Positions 23,930-34,333 of a DNA stretch of 64,000 bases are shown in pieces. Every line of letters starts with the position of its first letter. Position 1 is the first letter of the stretch. This DNA is from Alligator mississippiensis (lineage: Eukaryota; Chordata; Crocodylia; Alligatoridae): assembly GCF_030867095.1 (NCBI RefSeq), contig NC_081824.1:172306933-172370932 (forward strand), given 5' to 3'. The notes under the pieces were generated by a model, which was not told the origin of the DNA, ran no database searches, and was given only the letters and a program-made list of their open reading frames with translations. Both the position numbers and the translations under genes were made by a program.

Positions 23930-24152
23930 CTACACATGTCACTATGGCGCTGTTGTTACTATGCCATCATTTAGTACTTCCTTTAGTACTTCCATGGCTA
24001 TTTTTAGCCACTACATCACTGTACTGATGTACTGAAGTGAAGGAGTACATCAGTACTGCGACATAGCTGTAGCATCACAGTTTGTGCCTGCCAACGCTAC
24101 GTTGCTGTAGGTCATTGCTATGACGATGTAGCATCTTGTGTAGATGCACCCC
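23930..24152. mobile_element. family B MITE, copy 3
   Basis: The ends GGGCGTATCTACACATG and CTTGTGTAGATGCACCC are inverted. The interior is rich in paired GTACTTCC and GCTACG motifs. Confidence 0.8.
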
Positions 24153-25443
24153 TTGAACCATATAGAAATATTTATTATCAAGACAGTTTGTTTGTATATA
24201 GGGGCCCCTCCAAGACTGAAATTAACTCATGCAGGAACTAAGAACCACACTAAAATTGACTATGTTCTGTTCCAAATGTAAACCATACTTCTTTGACATG
24301 CCATTGACTAATCATAATAAGCAGTGCAGAAGCCATAAACAAGTATTTTAAGATCATTTTAAAACAAAATTAAAAAGGAACCCACATGTACTTTTACTTC
24401 TCTTGATAGGAACAAATAAGAAAGAAAGAACACCACAGGATATGACTGCTGCTGTCTTGGTGCTCAGTGCCTGCAAGGAACTTAACAGAGTGCATAAGAC
24501 TTAGAATAAGAGAAGACAACTATAAATCTAACTATTGAAATTACATTGTGTGTCAGTTTTGGAAAACAATAAAAAAATCCTTCAAGAAGAAACAACAGTT
24601 CATGGCATGCAGTCTTTCTGGCAACAGATGGCAGCAATGCACAGGGCAGTCCTGGTTGGCTGTCCCAGACTGCTGAATCAGGCTGGGTCTCCCTACAGTG
24701 CAATGTGGGATTGTAAAGGGGGTGTTCTGCTCTCTGTTTGGCTGCAGCAGTATTGTCCAGCCTGTGTGACACGTTCTCCTGGAGCCTGGGAACAGGTACA
24801 AAGCACCCTGGGATGTTGGAGAAATGTGCCATGGCTTTTCTCAGAGGGGTAAGTTGTACAGACATTTGCTCTCCCAGGAGAATCTCACCCAAGAGAGGAT
24901 TAACTGTGATTGTTCCCAAGTTATTTTTCTTCTGGAGCACCCATTTTTGCTGTGGAGGAAAACACATCTGCACACTCATGGTTTCTCCTGGGAGAGCAGC
25001 GACTCTCCTAAGAGAAACTGGACAGTTATCACTTACATTAATCCAATTTACTGTGGTAATTGAAGCATTCCCCATTCTAAAAACTGAAAATGCCATGATA
25101 AAATTAATACTAGAATACAGTGCATGCTAAAATTTTAATGACAGCAACTGTCAGCAGCTGCAAGATTATATTGCAGACTAAGTTATTCCAGTTTTGTGTG
25201 TATCACACAATATTTATATTTTATGGAACACCTGATGTAATCACAAACATCACTGAAGTATATCTTTGCAACAAAGTAAAAAGAGCTATTCTTTGCAGGG
25301 AAGCTTAGCTGCTGAGAGAGGGGTGGAACTCCACTAGGGATAAATAAATTGCTTCTGTTTGTTCACCCTTTAACAATGAAGATTGGTAAATTCAGGTGTG
25401 TACTTAGCTAGTTTCTACATATGCCCAATGATATTACTTGATA
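24153..25443 (-). other. KIF6 intron with possible repeat at 24480-25100
   Basis: Opposed open frames of 204 codons (minus) and 130 codons (plus) overlap here. The minus frame has internal near-repeats (PGETMSVQ and LGEQMSVQ), caused by inverted 'tctcctgggaga' segments, which suggests a degenerate transposon, not a gene. No exon was recognised. Confidence 0.4.
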
Positions 25444-27093
25444 ACACAGAGTCACAGGAACATAGGACTGGAAGGGACCTTCAGATATCATCTAGTCCAA
25501 CCCCCTGCCAAGAGAGGATAATCCTTATTCAAACTATCCTACACAAATCCATTGTTTAACCTATTAGTAAAACTACACAGTCAATCCTAACACAAACACA
25601 AGGCATAAAAGCCTAATCTGCCACAGATAAGTCAGGGGGATAATGGTGGCCAATGTGCTGCTGCTGCAAAGATTGTTAAAATACACTTGAAAGATCCAAG
25701 GAAGAGGGCCATACGCCCGCTACAGAGGAAGGCAAACCCCCAAGTCATTACCAGTCTGACCATAGGGTAAAATTCTTTCCTGGCCCTAAATATGGTGATC
25801 AATCTGACTCTGAGCAGAAGGGAAAGACCCGCTAGCCAGGAACATCTGGGTTTAAGTCCCAGAAATAGCACTGCCCCACTCCAGCCAAGAACCCCAGCCA
25901 GCACTGACCTGAGCAAGGTGTGGGACCTGGGGCAAATCAGCCCATGCAGGGCTCTGCCTGTGCTCTGATCCCATAGACCCTGGACCTGAAGAGGCTGCTG
26001 CCGCCATTGGCGGCAGGGGGAAGGGTGGGAGGGAGGGCGAGTAGCAAGTAGCTGGATGCAGAGCTGCTGCTCCATGCCACTCTGTGCTGCTGCTGCTCCG
26101 CCCCGCTCCGCGGGACCGTGCCAAAGCATGGGGCCCAGGGTGGTTGCCCCGATTTGCACCCCCAGGGATAGCTCTGACCCCAGCCTTGGTTACAGCCAAC
26201 ACCCAATGCTTCTGGGGGAAGTAACACACCCCCAAGCCTTCCTGCCATTTGTAGCAAAAGGAGGGGAAAAAATTCCTTCCCAGCCCCATTTGGCAACCAG
26301 TGAAGCCTAGAAACATGGGAAATACACATAGTGGAGCATAGGCGATCCTAGATCATCCCTGATCAATGCTTGCCTAACCTCTTCTTGAATACCTCCAGTG
26401 ACGGGAATTCCAGTTTCCCTAGGCAGTCTATTCCACTGCTTCACTATTCTAACAGCAAAGAAGTTCTTCCTGATATCTAACCTGAATCTACCTTGCTGCA
26501 ACTTTAGGCCATTGGTCCATATTTTGCTCTCTGCAGCAAGAGAGGAAAACTGTTTTCCCTCTTCTTTATGGAGCCTTTCAGATATTTGAGGACTGCTATC
26601 ATGTCTCCTCTTAAGTGCCTTTTCCACAAAATGAACATACCTATTTCCTTCAACCTCTCCTCATATGCCTTGCCTTCCAAGCTCTTTATAATTTTTGTTG
26701 CCTGCCTCCAGACCCTCTCTAACTTCTCCATGTCCTTTTAAAATGTGGAACCCAAAACTCCAGACAAACCTATATAAGGCCTAACCAGTGCTGAGTAAGG
26801 AGGCACTCTCACATCCTGTGTCTTGCATGGCAAACTCGTATTGAATTTGATCCATCAAGACTCCTAGATCCTTCTCTGTAGTACTATCACCTAGCCAGGC
26901 GCTACCCATTTTGTATTTGTGTTTTTGATTATTCTTCCCAAGATATAGTATCTTCCATTTGTAAGCACTGAACTGCTTCCTGTTAGTTCCAGCCCAGCTT
27001 TCCATCTGTCAAGTTACATTAGAACTGTGCTCCTGTCCTCCAAAGTATTTGCAATCCTTTCCAGGCTAGTGTCATCTGCAAATTTGCTCAGGA
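25444..27093 (-). mobile_element. CR1 LINE 3' half, minus strand
   Basis: Read on the plus strand it opens with the reversed CR1 tail (GGACTGGAAGGGACCTTCAG, then ATCATCTAGTCCAACCCCCT) and continues through TCTTGAATACCTCCAG, TTCTTCCTGATATCTAACCT and CATCTGCAAATTTGCTCAG. About 700 bp of extra 3' sequence (25560-26340) separates tail and body. Within it 25870-26180 is GC-rich and may be a separate insertion. It ends 460 bp from KIF6 exon D. Confidence 0.9.
25870..26180. repeat. GC-rich segment inside CR1
   Basis: A CpG- and GC-rich piece with opposed open frames. Its edges carry GGGGCAAATC-like text at the left and the inverse at the right (GCCCCGATTTGC), which hints at a hAT insertion, but no target duplication was found. 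Confidence 0.35.
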
Positions 27094-27554
27094 AGGAAGT
27101 GAGAGATTTATTGGCTCATGCTAAAATAGGCTGTCAGATCAGAAGTAGCAGATGATGGAGCAGGAAAGATGTCTGCTTTTTCCAACAACAGAGAAGGCTT
27201 TAATATTCTGCAATATCAAATTTACTATGAAATTTAAATGAATAATAATAACTACAGCAGAAAAGCATTTTATCAGCAACATATTTTACATAGAACAAGG
27301 CACCCAAAATATCACTGCAAGTGCTCAATAAAAGATAAAAAGAAAATCTCTTCTATTTATTTTTTCATCCATTTTTCATGCCCAACATTTTGCTGAACTA
27401 TAAAAACTATCATGGTACAATACAGTTTTTTCTAAGCTGTTTTCTTAGTGAATGTTCCAAGCTAAGGAAAAAGGGAGAGGGAGTGTTTCACTGAACAATG
27501 TCATCAGCTGTGCAGATGGTGGCACAGTAAGCCTGAAAAAAACATCTACCTTAC

Positions 27555-27649
27555 CTGTTATTATACAGTTGATGCTGGGATTCAAAACACCGGGGAGAAG
27601 TTGTCAAGGCACTTGGTGAATTACTCAAGTGTGGCTTTCCCAGTTGTTC
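27555..27649 (-). CDS. KIF6: KIF6 exon D (start of tail)
   Basis: This exon follows the coiled coil directly. Acceptor: gttttttctag before GAACAACTG; donor: AACAG/gtaagg. It begins on a full codon, as exon C requires, and leaves two bases for exon E. It encodes a polar tail containing LSNSPSALTTSP and ESQHQLYNN. These align with the human KIF6 tail just after the coiled coil, where an NSPA motif and an SQH motif occur at like spacing. No catalytic or membrane segment is expected here. A family B MITE begins about 70 bp upstream of the acceptor. Frame intact. Confidence 0.88.
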
Positions 27650-27719
27650 CTAGAAAAAACAAAACATGTAAGGGAGGATGTCTGAAAGTGAGCAAAACTC
27701 TACTCCTATTGGAATCAGT

Positions 27720-27953
27720 GGGCAAGTCTACATGTGCATTAATGCACCATAGTTACTGCACATTAAGTTTAGTACCTGTAATAACAGGTACTAACTCAAT
27801 GCAAATTAACCAGTGCATACCTTTTTAGTGATGCTAATGTGCAGTAGACTAGTTCTACTGTGCATTAGTGCAATAGCATGGCTTTTGCCATGACACGCTA
27901 ATGTCCAGTAGAATTAGTCTACTGCACGTTTAGGGTCTCATGTAGACAAGCCC
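27720..27953. mobile_element. family B MITE, copy 4, beside exon D
   Basis: The ends GGGCAAGTCTACATG and CATGTAGACAAGCCC differ at one position. The interior has TAATGTGCAGTAGACTAG-like inverted arms. It sits in the upstream flank of the KIF6 exon D acceptor. Confidence 0.85.
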
Positions 27954-29805
27954 AATGGGAGTTTTAATAGTACCTTCAACTGTGACTAAGTTAGAGCACT
28001 CAGGACTTTTAAAATCTTACCCCAATATTAGTACCCACAAAATAACTTCTAATTCAGCTGCATTCTTCAACTGATCTTATCACTCAAACAAAAACTTATG
28101 GGACCATTGAAAGAAAGTGTTTAGGATTGGTATAAGAATTTCAAATCTCAGGTTTTCAAAGTATCAGCAGGTGTTGGCTGACCTGAGTTACTTAAGGAGC
28201 TTAGATCTATAGATAGGTGAAGGTTCAAGGTATCAAAGTCAATTATCTAGATCAGATTTTGAAATCTTCCCTTGATGAATCATGACAGGCTGAGTCCTGA
28301 GCCTCTCCCGGGGACAGAAAATATCCTATAGTAGGTATAGGGATTATACACAGCTCTCTGAAAAGTTATATTTGCAGGCAAGTACGGCTATTAAACCTTC
28401 CCTGTTGCCACCCACATAGTTAAAAGTGTTTTGACTTGACATATTTTATAACCACAACTTACAATTAAGTTAGTTAAGTTGTGTTTTGTCATCATGTCAC
28501 TTTAACAAAGCTGTGGAAAGTTATTCAATACCTAACTGTATATTGTTTTCTGAAGTCTTGTTAATATTATTTCTTAGAACAAAAGGGAATACTGGCTGAA
28601 CAAGTAAAAAATGTATTTTAGGTTACATTTTTGTTCAAGGAGTAAATATTGTCTTTTAAATAACTATATACTGTTTGGATTCAGTAGAAACATAATTGCT
28701 GTGATGTGCTATGAAATTAGTTATGCCAAACAGACATGGCCTCAAATGTTTAGGGATGAGCATCTACTAGCAGACATAACAGGGTTCCCTTCCAAAATGT
28801 TACAGACACCACTATTTCCATCTTAATGAAAGTCTTGGAAGGGAAACCTTTCAGAAAAATGACAAAGAGAAAGAAAGCCTGTGAAAGAAATGGAGAAGAC
28901 TATTTTTTTCCTTTTTTTTTTGCTTTTGTGATATCTTTGGTGAATGCAAAACCCTGTATCTTAGCTATTCTACTCTCACTTCTCACATTATTATTTTAAA
29001 TTATTCAGTTATTAAATGCAGGATTTCTGCTTCTATAGATTTCCTAAACTTGGTGATAATGCTACTCATGGACCTGGGCTATAGAACCAGAAGCTCTCCT
29101 TTCTGAGCTGTGAGTAGATGAACCACTGGGGAACCTGCATATTCTGCAGTGCTACTAAAGTCACTGCAACATAGAGATGTAAATACTGATTAAATAAATA
29201 TTCATTTAACTTGTTGTAATTAATTGTTAAACATGGTGGTGGTGCTGGGCTGCAGTCTGTGGCTCTGCGAAATCATGGGGGGGATGGTGTTTAGCCCTGG
29301 GCCGGTGCTTGCCCTGCCCTGCCGTGCCGTGCCGTGAAGTGCCGTGCCGTAGAGGATGGGCTGCACCCACCCACCTAGAGCAGTTTGGGGGGCTGGGGCC
29401 AAAGCAGTCCCACCAGGCAGGCAGCACAGCCCAGAGAGCCCGGGGGGAGGGGGCAGCAGCCATCAGCTTGTAGCTTCTCAGGGGGGAGGTTACTTGTTTA
29501 ACTCTTCACAACCCTACTGCTGTCACGGGAAGTTTTAGACCAGTTGCCTCTGCTGGACTTTGCTGGTGCGCTACTGTTGGACTTTGCTGGTATGATGGCT
29601 GACATCTTCTAGTACATGAAAACAAGAGGTGTAACAAGTCAGCTGAGTGCCTAGGGTAGCTACAATGCAATGAGGAAGTGGTGACATCCAGCTGATGCTG
29701 TGTTGCCAGTGCAATTGTGTGGCTCCAAGCAAATGCTATGCAACGCTCCACTCCACTCTCTGCCCCCCGCTTGGCCTCAGTTACACTACTGATGAAAACA
29801 CATGT
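27954..29805 (-). other. KIF6 intron, unassigned, with GC patch
   Basis: No exon was recognised. The patch 29225-29465 is GC-rich with opposed open frames. Confidence 0.4.
29308..29351. repeat. short pentanucleotide tandem (TGCCG)n
   Basis: Units TGCCC/TGCCG are repeated about eight times with one interruption (TGAAG). Confidence 0.75.
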
Positions 29806-30842
29806 GGGCACATCTACATGAGATGCTTAACTTCACATTAGCATAGTTTACTGGGAAGTTAGCATGTGCATCTTCATATGCATATGCTTAGTTCACAGTA
29901 AATTTTCCTAATACTGAGTACATTTGCTACCTGCAGTCAGCTGTCTATGGACAGCTTTCCAATCTCTCAGAGTGACTTAGACAAATTGGAGGACTGGGAC
30001 AAAAGGAATCTCATGAGGTTCAGCAAGGACAAGTGCAAAGTCCTGCACTTAGGATGGAACAATCCCATGCACTGGTACAGGCTGGAGGCTGACTGGGTAG
30101 GCAGCAGCTTTGCAGAAGAGGACCTGAGGGTTACAGTGGACAATAAACTAAATATGAGCCAGCAGTGTGCCCTTGTTACCAAAAAGACTGATGACACACT
30201 GGGCTGCATGGATAGGTGTGTTGCCATGTCAAGGGAAGTGATTATTCCCCTCTATTCAGGATTGGTGGGGCAACATTTGGAGAACTGTGTTCAGTTTTGG
30301 GCCCCCCACTACTGAAACGATGTGGACAAATTGGAGAAGGTCCAGCGGAGGGTGAGGGGGCTGGGGGACATAAGTTATGAGGAAAGACTGAGGGAGCTGG
30401 GCTTATTTAGACTAGACAAGAGGAGATTGAGAGGGGACTTAATAGCAGCCTTCAACTACCTGAAGGGGTTTCAAAAGAGGATGGAGCTGGACTGTTCTCA
30501 GCGGTGGAAGATAACAAAACAAAGAGCAACTGTTTCAAGTTGCAGCAAGGGAAGTTTAGGTTAGATATTAGGAAGACTTTTCTCACTAGGAGGGTATTAA
30601 AACACTGGAACAGGTTACCCAGAGGTGGTGGAATCTTCACCCTTGGAGGTTTTCAAAATGCAGCTAGACAAAGATTTGGCTGGGATGATCTAGTTGCAGA
30701 TGGTCATGGTTTCAGCAGGGGGTTGGACAAGATGACCTCCTGAGGTCCATTCCAAACCAAACTTTCTATGATTCTATGAAATGCAAGTAGCAAATTTACT
30801 CATCATTAGTAATAGTGCCATAGCCCTTGTGTAGACACCTGA
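29806..30842. mobile_element. family B MITE, copy 5, split by a CR1
   Basis: The left part is 29806-29935, starting GGGCACATCTACATGAG; the right part is 30781-30842, ending CTTGTGTAGACACCT. The parts meet in a palindrome: the left ends ATTTGCTACCTGCA, the right starts ATGCAAGTAGCAAATTT. A CR1 occupies the centre. An alternative right end with similar text occurs at 32006. Confidence 0.7.
29937..30780 (+). mobile_element. CR1 LINE 3' end inside a MITE
   Basis: 5'-truncated CR1. It starts in the end of ORF2 (KLEDWDKRNLMRFSKDKCK, then VLHLG), continues with [18 protein letters not shown], and ends with TCTATGATTCTATG. Stops and a frameshift break the frame. The tail is well kept. Confidence 0.93.
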
Positions 30843-32006
30843 CCGGGAGCAAAACCTGCTCCCGGTTAACTGTCTACCAGGGGGCAGGAGATAGCTCCCT
30901 GCTCCTGGGAGCTGCCAGGACAGGCTCCACCACAGGAACCCGGGCAGGGACTGTGTCCCCCTGCCCTGGCAGCAGGGAGCTCCAAGCCCCTTGCTCCCAG
31001 ATCATGATCGGGGAGTGGGGGGCTGGGAGACTCTTATCTCCCAGTCTGAGTTCTCCAGTTACAGGGCTTAGGCTGGAAGACACTTATCTGGCTCAGGCTG
31101 GGAGATAAGTATCTCCCAGCAGCGGCCTGCAGTTGCAAATCCACTGCTGGAAAATAACAGTATTCCAACCAGAGTCCCATGACCATGGAGCTGGCACTGG
31201 GAGCTCCTTGCTGGGTGTGTGTGGGCAGGGGACCTGTTTCCCACCCAGCTCCCCAGCTGGGAGCTGGTGGTGGAATAGGCTGGGGAACAAGCTCCCTAGC
31301 CCCCTCACTCTGCATGCCCTGATAGGGACAATGTCTGCCTGACCTGGCGGCAGGGAGGTTCCAGGCCCCGCTCCCCGATCACAATTGCAGAGCAGGGGCT
31401 GGGAGCTTGTTTCTAGACCCTGCTCTGCAATTGTGGAGCTGGGAACAGACTGGGAGCTTGTTCCCAGTCTCCACTCCATGACTGCAATTGCAATTGCGGA
31501 GCAGGAGCTGGAAGCTCCCTGCATAGAGACAGGGCTCTGCCCAGCCTGGAGCTGGCTGGGACCTGCCCCTGACTGGGACAGTTCCCAGCCTGTCCCAGGC
31601 TGCATGGGAAAGCAGTACAGCCTGAAGGTGGCTGGGAACTGTCCTGTTTTGGGCAGTTCATAGTCAGCTCTGGGCTGCATGTGCGGACTTCCCCATGCAG
31701 CCAGGGGCTGGCTGGGAACTGTCCACCAGTGGGGCAGCTACGGGCAGGGGGCTGGGACCTGCCCCTACCCACCAGCTCTTTCCAAGCCCCATGCCCCTGA
31801 TTGTGGAGCCAGGGCCAGAAGCTCCCTGCTGCTGGGGCAGGGGGACGTTTTCCCTGCCCCAGCAGTAGTCTCCCGGCCTGGTGCTCCCTGCCAGCCTCTG
31901 GGCTAGCTTCCTGCCAGCCCCTGAGTTCCCCCTGCTGGTGGCAGAGGCCCCTTGCAGGGCTGCAGGGACTTGGGAGCAAATCTTTTCCCTAGTCCCCACA
32001 TGTATA
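30843..32006. repeat. GC-rich block of degenerate internal repeats
   Basis: Motifs like CTGGGAGCTTGTTCCCAG and GCAATTGCGGAGCAGG recur in both orientations, for example at 31385-31520. Long overlapping open frames on both strands (up to 195 codons) follow from composition. It ends CACATGTATAAACACCTACC, which is like family B ends, so it may be the GC-rich interior of a larger TIR element. Confidence 0.5.
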
Positions 32007-32395
32007 AACACCTACCCAAAAACCCTTACTCTGTAGTCAGAGCCATCCCTAGGGGTGTGCGAGGCCCGGGGCATATTAGCCTGTGTGGCGAGCTGCCGGA
32101 GTGTGGAAGCCATTACAAAGACCTCTAAAAAAATCATCTGGAATTCCTAGGACGTGTTTCTCAGGCAGGATGTAAAAAAAAAATAAAAAAAAATAGAAGA
32201 AACTGGAGACAAGATTAACATAAATTGATTCTGAATTAAACAGAATGAGTTTATACCAAGATGAGAGGGAAGAGAATCATGGCCAAAATCTTAGCCTTAT
32301 GTGTCTTTCCTACTGAATCAATCACAATTTTAGACAAGTGTACTTTAAATTTTATATCTGCATTGTACTGAAGGAGATGCAAAACAATCTGATAC
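32007..32395 (-). other. KIF6 intron (exon C to D), donor side
   Basis: The whole intron is 27650-32395. This part holds an A-rich tract at about 32174-32192 and the donor gtatca of exon C. Confidence 0.55.
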
Positions 32396-32531
32396 CTGCA
32401 GACTCCTTGCTTCCTCAGACCACCAGATTTCAAAGTCTTTTTGCAGTTTCACCTTGGCTTTTTCCATAAGAAGCTGCAAGTGTTCAATCTCTATCTTTAG
32501 CCCTTTCAAACGATTGAACATGGTTTTATAA
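32396..32531 (-). CDS. KIF6: KIF6 exon C (coiled coil)
   Basis: The exon encodes 45 residues, read from one leftover-completing base: YKTMFNRLKGLKIEIEHL, QLLMEKAKVKLQKDFE and IWWSEEARSLQ. The heptad pattern of L/I/M marks a coiled coil, and the text is nearly that of the C-terminal coiled coil of mammalian KIF6 (KTMF.RLK.LK.EIEHLQLLM). KIF9 has a similar segment, but the later tail decides for KIF6. Acceptor: tttcattgtag; donor: CTGCAG/gtatca. Taken with exon B, the split codon AG/T gives serine. The likely role is dimerisation or cargo binding behind the motor domain, which lies outside the window. Confidence 0.95.
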
Positions 32532-33597
32532 CTACAATGAAAAGAAGAAAAGAGTGTGTTTACTACAGGGAAATTCCATCTTTGGCCCAGAGGAAAAATG
32601 CTGACAGATCTCTTAACGAAGTTTTATGTTATCCAGGGCAGTTACAAACCTTGAACTTCAAAACAACTGCTAAAAGTCAAGGAGAGGCGTGAATCATCAC
32701 TGATTTTATAAGAGTGTCTATGGACAGCAAATATAAGAACTCTACCCCAGTAAAGTATTTATTTTATTGAAGAACGAAGTTACTCCCATTCTAGTGGGAA
32801 TGATATTGAGTCTGTTTATTTAAGCTATTCATCAATCAAATTTGTCAATTTTTTTTTTCTGTCTGCACAGCATCATGCCATTAATAAATAAATGGTGGCT
32901 AGAATGCCTGGATTCAATTAGAGACTATGCAGAGGCTCACATTTTCTACTGACAATTCAGTAACTAGACATGTTGTCTACCATTGGTTGGACATGCAATA
33001 ATATGAGCTAGTCCTGAGGTCCCATCAGAGATTCTAGATACCAGGAATACTAAGAAGCAAATTGAAAAACGTAGACAATGTGATATCCTGTGTCTGAAAT
33101 TTCTTTTATCTCCCTGGCCACAGTTATGCTATGGCAGAAGGAAGGATTTTTGAAACCATGAAGATTCCTCTGTTTTTCTTTCTAGTTGGTTCACAAATAA
33201 AGCCCCTGAATCATAATGCCTGTGGGTAGGTCAATGAGGCCTGGACATTGCTCCTGAAACAGCTGAGGGGACACATAACATGTTACACCTGGATAACCAC
33301 TTTGTCTTGGTGACACTCCCAGCCTCTGACAACTGAAAGATAGAAGAACCAATTTCTAACTCTGATCCTCAATATGCAAACACTATGCTATTTTTAGATT
33401 ACCAGATTAGGTTTACAGTTTTCCTACTGATGCATCATGTGATCATAAAGGAAACAAGCTGACATTTTAAGTTGAAAGCTAATAGTAAACCAGAAGAATA
33501 GCTTTTATATAACAATTTGCTAGCAGAAACAAGATTAACACATTTGGGGATCATTTTACTTCAGTATTCAGAGTATCAGAGTAGGGAAATACAATAC
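32532..33597 (-). other. KIF6 intron (exon B to C), 1066 bp
   Basis: The shortest intron of the chain. No transposon was recognised in it. Confidence 0.6.
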
Positions 33598-33682
33598 CTT
33601 TTTTTCTCATCTTCAAGTTGTGCTCGAAGTTTCTCTTCCACTGGATCAGACTTATTCAGCTCTTCAGAAGGGCTGGCAACAC
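33598..33682 (-). CDS. KIF6: KIF6 exon B
   Basis: Acceptor: aacttcttgtag; donor: AAAAAG/gtattg. With one base from exon A it encodes GVASPSEELNKSDP, then VEEKLRAQLEDEKK. The second half matches the conserved EEKLR.QLEEEKK stretch that leads into the KIF6 coiled coil; the first half is the variable linker. It leaves two bases that pair with exon C. Charged, helical, without domain motifs. Frame intact. Confidence 0.93.
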
Positions 33683-33891
33683 CTACAAGAAGTTACCAGA
33701 AGTAAGCAATAAATAGATAGGGCAAGGATGAAAACACAAAAAAACCAACCCCATCCCTCTGCATCCCTCCCCTCCAAAAAACCCCAGATCCCAAGCTGTT
33801 TCAGAATAGCATAAGAACTACTTGATAGGTACAATAGGGAACAGCACTAGTCTTTTATCCTGGTGGAGATCTGGGTTTTGAATCTGAACAT

Positions 33892-33986
33892 GGGCCTTAT
33901 CCTGACATTAGTTTCACCAGAGTAACACCACTGATTTCAGTTCAGCTATTTTGTATTTATAGCAGTGTCAGATCAGAATCAGGCCC
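33892..33986. mobile_element. short palindromic MITE-like repeat (family E), copy 2
   Basis: GGGCCTTATCCTGACA at the left and GATCAGAATCAGGCCC at the right are inverted. The middle has TCACCAGAGTAACACCACTG. It matches a short repeat common in turtles and crocodiles built on 'gatcagaatcaggccc'. It lies 210 bp upstream of exon B. Confidence 0.6.
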
Positions 33987-34333
33987 TAAATGTAAATTAA
34001 AAATAAAATGAGTATTGATTTTCTCTTCCCAGTTCTCTGTGAATGTCTTCTTTAAGAAACAATGAAGAAAAAGGGAATGTGAGGGGATGTAAGGTCCACA
34101 GAATTCCATGTAAAACCCTGAGAAAGCAATTTACCATCTTATTCTAATTCTTAACTTTGTTCATCCTTCTTCTGTTGCTGGACAGTTTTTTTAGTAATAC
34201 CTATTCCCTGAAAGTTGAGAGGTACAGCTGCTTTGAATCATTTTGAAGGCACAAGTTTCCTGGATAGATTCTACATCATAGGTGTCTGTGACCAGGACAA
34301 GCCTTAGAACTGAGCTAGCATATAGTATAATGA

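Noticed and set aside
24482-25096. 204-codon minus frame on the gene's strand
   Set aside because: No domain; internal repeats come from inverted DNA segments; it does not fit KIF6 phases or homology.
31093-31979. Open frames of 195 and 188 codons, minus strand
   Set aside because: Composition-driven frames in a GC-rich repeat field, with equally open frames on the other strand.
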